Of a DNA stretch of 56,064 nucleotides, positions 52,458-56,064 are shown one piece after another. Position 1 is the first letter of the stretch. Each line of letters starts with the position of its first letter. A program made the translations under genes and the position numbers. Source of the DNA: Oscillospiraceae bacterium (GTDB lineage: Bacteria; Bacillota; Clostridia; Oscillospirales; Ruminococcaceae); NCBI GenBank assembly GCA_017460955.1, contig JAFTZY010000076.1, forward strand, positions 1 to 56,064, written 5' to 3'. The notes beneath the pieces were generated by a model, which saw only the letters and a program-made list of their open reading frames with translations, was not told the origin of the DNA and ran no database searches.

Positions 52458-54350
52458 GTTCAGCGCTTCGATGGCATCCTCCGTAAAGGGGTGGAACTCG
52501 GGGGTGATCTCCTTCCCGTCACCGAACAGGCTCTTGTGCCAGGTCTCAAAATCCTCCGCATCCATCGGCTCGGTCTCCGAACCGTCCATGGCCGTGTCCA
52601 CATAGTACACACGCCCCGTGCCGCTCGTGTCCGCTTCCTCCGGATACCCGTCGGGCTCGAGCGCCTGTTCCCATGCGCTCACGGCAGCGGTCTGCGTGTA
52701 GGTGTCCGTGCTGCTGTCATAGGTGTAGAGCATGTACGGCCAGAGATCCCCGGACGGTCCCTGGTTGTGCAGCCAGTCCGCCGTCACCGTGCCGCCCTCA
52801 TAGAAGGTCAGATGGGGCGTTGCCGTCAGCTCCACATGCAGTCCGCCGTCCGCATCCTCACCGTAGACCACACCGATCATGCTGGCAGCTGCGGTCGTCG
52901 TGACCTTCACGATCAGCTCCTGCGCACCGTCACCGTCCACGTCACAGAGCGCAAATTCGTTCCCGGAAATATCCCCGTCGGTCAGGATCTCCAGATCCAC
53001 TCCCTGCAAATATCCGCCGTAGTAGAACGATTCCACGACCTCCCGGAACGCCTCGGGGAGCTGTGCTGCCGGCTGTGCGTCATCCTCGTTCTCCGCCGCA
53101 GGGGTCCCCGCAGCTGCCGTTTCCGGATCGAGGGCGGCTTCCTTCGTCAGCGGGATCTCCCGGCCAAGGGTGAGCGCCTCGCCCGTCACAAAGCCGTCGA
53201 GCATGGCACGGTAGGCCTCCCCGGTGACCGGCTGTCCGGCCAGCTTGTACATGGGCTGCTCGTCGGAGTCCGGATCGACCGCACCCTCGTTGTCCTCATA
53301 GGTAAGCACCTCCTGAAGGACCAGATCCTCCCCGAGCGCCAGGTACGAGCCCGTCGTGTAGCCCATGCCCGAATAGGTGCTCAGCAGGCGCTTCTGCACG
53401 GGAAAGTATGCGACCTCGCCGTAGCTGCCGAGGTGGCCCAGACTGCGCAGGCCGTCCCGGTAGGTGAGGATCTGCACCCCGGCGGCATGGTACAAGCCCT
53501 GCGAATAGAAGAGCTCCGGGGTACCGTCGGCATTCAGATCGTAGAGGGAGAAGGCGGGTCCCCACTCGGGGTCCTCCTGCTCCTCCGGGAGTTGGCTGAT
53601 GAGGAAGGCACTGTAGGCGTCCGCCCACGGGAGGTCCTCCCGGAGGACGGCATCGACAACGGCATCGTCGAGCGGAAAATCCTCCCCCAGGTATTTGGAA
53701 AAGCCCCCGGAATACTCGTAGAAGGCATCGTAATAGGTATCCGCATCCACGGACTCGTCGTCGAGCTCGTAGGAGGATTCATCCCCCGCCCAGATGGTCT
53801 TGAGAACATGGTCCGGCGCGAAGGTGTGATCGGAGCGGAGCTTTGCAAAATAGAGGCAGGATGCACCGTCCTCCTCGCCCTGGAGCAGGAGGTGTCCGGA
53901 GTCGGTCAGAAGGCTCATGCTGCTGTAATCATCGGCGGGGATCTCCACGCCCGCACCGTTCGCAAAGGCGTAGCAGACATGGCTGCCCTTGGTCCAGGTG
54001 CCGTCAGAGAGGATGAGCTCCGGGGTGCCGTCGGCATTGAGATCGTCAAGGGAAAAGAGGGCATCCGCGTTGTGGTCCTGCCGGTAATCGGCGATCAGCT
54101 GCCGGTAGACGTCATGCCAGTCCCCGCTCGCCGGTGCCTCGGTACCGTCCTCGGAGGTGGGCTCGGTCTCCTCCGGCAGGGCCTGTGTCGGGGCATCCTC
54201 CGCCTCGGTCGCCTCCGCCTTGCCCTGTGTTTCCTCCTCTGCCGCGGACTGCGTTTGCTCACGGGACTGCAGCAGGGAGGCAGCCAGTCCGCAGCCCGTC
54301 TGTGTACATAGTAATGCGGCGATACAGCCTATTGCGATCTGTTTTTTCAT
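52452..54350 (-). CDS. Large acidic lipoprotein with D-x-N-x-D-G-x-PEL repeats
   Basis: A 632-residue predicted lipoprotein. I chose the ATG at 54350 because AGGAGG is 8 bases before it; an ATG two codons earlier is too close. The signal peptide ends in the lipobox TQTGC (Cys near 20). An acidic Glu/Thr/Pro stalk (about 30-75) leads to a large extracellular body with three calcium-loop-like repeats, SLDDLNADGTPELILSDG, SLYDLNADGTPELFYSQG and ALCDVDGDGAQELIVK. These resemble EF-hand or integrin-type calcium loops in beta-propeller proteins. No enzyme motif was recognised. The first repeat resembles the lipoprotein at 43517. Confidence 0.82.
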   Translation of the reverse strand: MKKQIAIGCIAALLCTQTGCGLAASLLQSREQTQSAAEEETQGKAEATEAEDAPTQALPEETEPTSEDGTEAPASGDWHDVYRQLIADYRQDHNADALFSLDDLNADGTPELILSDGTWTKGSHVCYAFANGAGVEIPADDYSSMSLLTDSGHLLLQGEEDGASCLYFAKLRSDHTFAPDHVLKTIWAGDESSYELDDESVDADTYYDAFYEYSGGFSKYLGEDFPLDDAVVDAVLREDLPWADAYSAFLISQLPEEQEDPEWGPAFSLYDLNADGTPELFYSQGLYHAAGVQILTYRDGLRSLGHLGSYGEVAYFPVQKRLLSTYSGMGYTTGSYLALGEDLVLQEVLTYEDNEGAVDPDSDEQPMYKLAGQPVTGEAYRAMLDGFVTGEALTLGREIPLTKEAALDPETAAAGTPAAENEDDAQPAAQLPEAFREVVESFYYGGYLQGVDLEILTDGDISGNEFALCDVDGDGAQELIVKVTTTAAASMIGVVYGEDADGGLHVELTATPHLTFYEGGTVTADWLHNQGPSGDLWPYMLYTYDSSTDTYTQTAAVSAWEQALEPDGYPEEADTSGTGRVYYVDTAMDGSETEPMDAEDFETWHKSLFGDGKEITPEFHPFTEDAIEALNF

Positions 54351-54394
54351 GGACATCTCCTCCTGTCATACAGCATTCGGCCGCTGCTTCTATG

Positions 54395-54423
54395 ATTATA
54401 GCATATACGGCGAAGGTTGTCAA
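54395..54423 (-). promoter_or_regulatory. Promoter of the large lipoprotein gene
   Basis: Minus strand: TTGACA (54423-54418), a 17-base spacer, TATAAT (54400-54395). The leader is about 35 bases. Confidence 0.88.
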
Positions 54424-54444
54424 ATGGGAAATCGGCCCCCGCAA

Positions 54445-54484
54445 GAAAAAAGAAAAGCCCCCTCCCGTATCGGAGGGAGGGGGC
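54445..54484 (-). terminator. Terminator of the CobW/DUF1980 operon
   Basis: GCCCCCTCCC and GGGAGGGGGC form a 10-bp stem with an eight-base loop; TTTTCTTTTTTC follows on the minus strand. The multi-hairpin element lies between it and the gene it ends. Confidence 0.85.
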
Positions 54485-54501
54485 AGAACGGACTTTGCCG
54501 C

Positions 54502-54677
54502 TTATACCAATTCTCGTTCAAACGATTGATCACATCCATCGTTTGATAGCCGCCGCAGGCGGCGTCGAGAATGGCATGAGACGGATCTTGTGACGCTTTG
54601 CGTCACAAAATAGCGGGCGCGTAAGCGCACGCTTCTAATCAAGCTATTTCAATAGCTTGATTAGAAATTAGTATTAA
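54502..54677. repeat. Multi-hairpin intergenic element with near-terminal inverted repeats
   Basis: A 176-base non-coding element with ends ATACCAATT (54504-54512) and AATTAGTAT (54666-54674), inverted with one mismatch that becomes a G-U pair in minus-strand RNA. Inside are five hairpins: CAAACGAT/ATCGTTTG (54519-54545), GCCGCC/GGCGGC (54549-54563), TTGTGACGC/GCGTCACAA (54588-54608), GCGGGCGC/GCGCACGC with one mismatch (54613-54632) and a perfect 14-bp stem (54633-54666). ATTCTCG and CGAGAAT (54510-54516, 54566-54572) enclose the first two. It sits in the 3' UTR of the CobW/DUF1980 gene and contains its stop codon. It could be a MITE or REP-type repeat, or a structured RNA. Confidence 0.75.
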
Positions 54678-55639
54678 TAGAACGTGGCCACTTCCTGTGC
54701 GGGTGCCTCGGTGAGGACGGCAGCCTCCACATGCAGGACCGGACCCTTGCCCTTGTAGAGCTTGTGGCGCTGGATGGAGACCTTGCCGGTCAGGCGCACC
54801 CATTGCCGGGTGTCGAACATCTTCGCCTTGTCCCATTCGCAGACCAGCCAGCAGTACTGGATGTCCTCCACACAGCAGGTCATGACATGACGGCCGGAGG
54901 CAAAGACATTGTCCGGGAATTTCCGGTCACGGGCGACCACGCCCCGGAAGGTCAGGGTCTTGCCGTTGTACTTGTCCGGCTCCTCCATGATGTCCCGGTA
55001 GAAGAGCGCATAATCCTCATCCTTGATCTCGATCTCGTCCGCATTCACATCGAACGGCAGCGGGTCCTCAATGTCATCATAGGCCACCTCGCCGTCCGTG
55101 GTCTCGTAGGCGATCTGGGTGCGGCGGCTCACACCCCGCACGATCTTATGGAATTCTACCTGGTCCATCGTCTGTGTGTTGAAACGGTTGAATACCACCA
55201 GCTCACTGACGTTGATCTTATCGACCACCAGGCTGCGCATGTTGGCATTGTAGCTCAGGAACGTGTTCGAGTCCACGAAGCACATCGCCTGGTAGACCGC
55301 CCACTCCACGGGAAGCTGCTCGAACAGGTTCTGGATCGTCCACATACCGTTGTATTCGAGCACCACGCGGGTCGCACCGCACTCCTTGAGGAGCTTTTGC
55401 AGGTTCTGCGGATTGAAATCCTCCTCGTCCTCGATCACACGCTGATAGACGTTCTTGCTCGGGAAGCGGGAGGGGTCGTATTCTTCCTCGCCCTCCTCAC
55501 ACAGCAGCAGGAGCGTCTTTTCGCCGTTGTTGAAGCGCTGATCCTCCAGCGTCTCCTGAATGAATTTGGTCTTGCCGCTCTCCAGGAAGCCGACAAAGAG
55601 ATAGACCGGGATGTCCTCCACGGGTTGGTTCATGGGCAT
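54674..55639 (-). CDS. CobW-type GTPase fused to a DUF1980/YcgQ-like OB domain
   Basis: A 321-residue two-domain protein. The N-terminal G3E GTPase part (about 10-165) has the P-loop GFLESGKT at 17-24, EYNGMW and the guanine-site segment VVFNRFN in place of a canonical NKxD. The GCxCC metal motif of CobW/ZNG1 chaperones is missing; LLCEEGEEEYD stands there. The C-terminal part (about 205-315), GKTLTFRGVVARDRKF, VMTCCVEDIQYCWLVCEWD, WVRLTGKVSI, matches the soluble domain of YcgQ (TIGR03943), which acts with a YcgR permease. ATG 55639 follows AAGGAGG. It is 23 bases behind a His-rich CobW protein. A joint role in metal transport is inferred. Confidence 0.8.
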   Translation of the reverse strand: MPMNQPVEDIPVYLFVGFLESGKTKFIQETLEDQRFNNGEKTLLLLCEEGEEEYDPSRFPSKNVYQRVIEDEEDFNPQNLQKLLKECGATRVVLEYNGMWTIQNLFEQLPVEWAVYQAMCFVDSNTFLSYNANMRSLVVDKINVSELVVFNRFNTQTMDQVEFHKIVRGVSRRTQIAYETTDGEVAYDDIEDPLPFDVNADEIEIKDEDYALFYRDIMEEPDKYNGKTLTFRGVVARDRKFPDNVFASGRHVMTCCVEDIQYCWLVCEWDKAKMFDTRQWVRLTGKVSIQRHKLYKGKGPVLHVEAAVLTEAPAQEVATFY

Positions 55640-55662
55640 GGCAGATCCTCCTTATCGGTCAC

Positions 55663-56064
55663 TTATGCGACGCCAAAGAGCTTGGCGATGGCATCTTCCT
55701 TCAGTCCCGAGCCGATCACGCACAGACGGCCCGTTGTGGCCGCACTGCCCGTGCGGACATCCGGCTCGCCGGGAACATAATCATAATGGATCCAAGTGCC
55801 GTCCGCAGCCGGTACGATGCCCTTGGCACGCAGGACCACACCGTAGGTCTTTTCATCCTCGAGCTCCTCAAGTGCATGGGCGATCTCTTCGGACGTGAAG
55901 GTCCGGGCCGTCTCCATGCCCCAGCTCTGGAATACCTCGTCCGCATCATGATGGTGATGATGATGGTCGTGGTCATGGCAGCCGCAGGTGCAGCCCTCGC
56001 CGTGCTCGCCCTCATCATGGTCATGGTGATGATGATGCTCGTCCTCATCGTGGTCATGGTGATG
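55663..56064 (-). CDS. CobW/G3E metallochaperone, C-terminal part, cut by window edge
   Basis: The last 133 residues of a leftward gene whose 5' end lies beyond the window. The first visible part is an extreme metal-binding loop, two runs rich in His and Asp around a CTCGC segment (about 19 His among the first 39 residues). Then comes the CobW C-terminal domain: ARTFTSEEIAHALEELEDEKTYGVVLRAKGIVPAADGTWIHYDYVPGEPDVRTG and a short tail. This is the pattern of zinc metallochaperones (ZigA, YciC/ZagA and relatives). The GTPase domain cannot be seen. It runs into the CobW/DUF1980 gene and probably heads a zinc-responsive operon. Confidence 0.85.
   Translation of the reverse strand, partial: HHHDHDEDEHHHHHDHDEGEHGEGCTCGCHDHDHHHHHHDADEVFQSWGMETARTFTSEEIAHALEELEDEKTYGVVLRAKGIVPAADGTWIHYDYVPGEPDVRTGSAATTGRLCVIGSGLKEDAIAKLFGVA

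Noticed and set aside
52491-54311. Open frame of 606 codons opposite the large lipoprotein
   Set aside because: Shadow of the lipoprotein gene, which has a promoter, ribosome binding site, lipobox and repeats.
54502-54677. tRNA or tmRNA within the hairpin cluster
   Set aside because: No T-arm GGTTCRA motif, anticodon arm spacing or CCA end fits. The hairpins do not form a cloverleaf.
55920-56064. CAT/CAC trinucleotide satellite at the right edge
   Set aside because: It is in frame with the CobW C-terminal domain and codes for a His-rich metal-binding loop.

Overview
This is a GC-rich, densely coded chromosomal stretch from a Gram-positive clostridial anaerobe, most likely a Ruminococcus-like member of the Oscillospirales. 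The evidence is the gdpP-rplI-dnaB, tilS-ftsH, SRP RNA-dnaX-ybaB-recR and mazG-HU-rqcP gene orders, strong AAGGAGG ribosome binding sites, cdaA/gdpP c-di-AMP enzymes, DUF1836, DUF1846 and DegV proteins, and two secreted proteins with type I dockerins, one of which also carries a cohesin-like domain. I do not name a species. No rRNA, tRNA, CRISPR array, prophage or transposase gene was seen.

Layout. 1-9121: RNase J (cut by the left edge), GdpP, L9, DnaB, TilS and FtsH, all rightward; ftsH has a CIRCE heat-shock operator in its leader. 9143-14897: an OmpR/VanR-type two-component pair, a small membrane protein, purA and an unknown membrane protein. 14910-18711: cdd and ackA (leftward) against tmcAL and a HAD phosphatase (rightward). 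18719-24437: a leftward block with a membrane-anchored hydrolase, a UPF0104-like membrane protein, a polyprenyl-type glycosyltransferase, an ABC-2 export permease without its ATPase, and glycogen synthase. 24649-28439: an SCP2 protein with a histone-H1-like/AT-hook tail, the SRP RNA, dnaX, ybaB and recR.

28554-32809: a secreted dockerin protein, a DUF1836 protein and DegV. 32808-39469 (leftward): cdaA-cdaR (c-di-AMP synthesis), ispD-ispF, a DUF3343 protein with a class V aminotransferase, and a SpoVB-like flippase. 39535-44602 (rightward): aminotransferase, unknown protein, trpS, mazG, HU, a lipoprotein wedged into the conserved HU-rqcP spacing, and rqcP. 44626-49278 (leftward): DUF1846 protein, pyrG and a ROK-type regulator. 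49365-56064 (leftward): an LRR-cohesin-dockerin surface protein, an AEC carrier, a large lipoprotein, a five-hairpin intergenic element, a CobW/DUF1980 fusion protein and the end of a His-rich CobW metallochaperone cut by the right edge.

Most of the window is housekeeping: RNA decay, replication, translation, nucleotide and isoprenoid synthesis, second messenger turnover. The parts that look least described are the LRR-cohesin-dockerin protein (49401-51146), the multi-hairpin element (54502-54677), the CobW/DUF1980 pair at the right edge, the SCP2/AT-hook protein (24753-25250) and the DUF3343/aminotransferase pair with an inverted repeat over its start codon. The window encodes both the synthase (cdaA) and the hydrolase (gdpP) of c-di-AMP. 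All coordinates come from reading the sequence by eye; no search or folding program was run.
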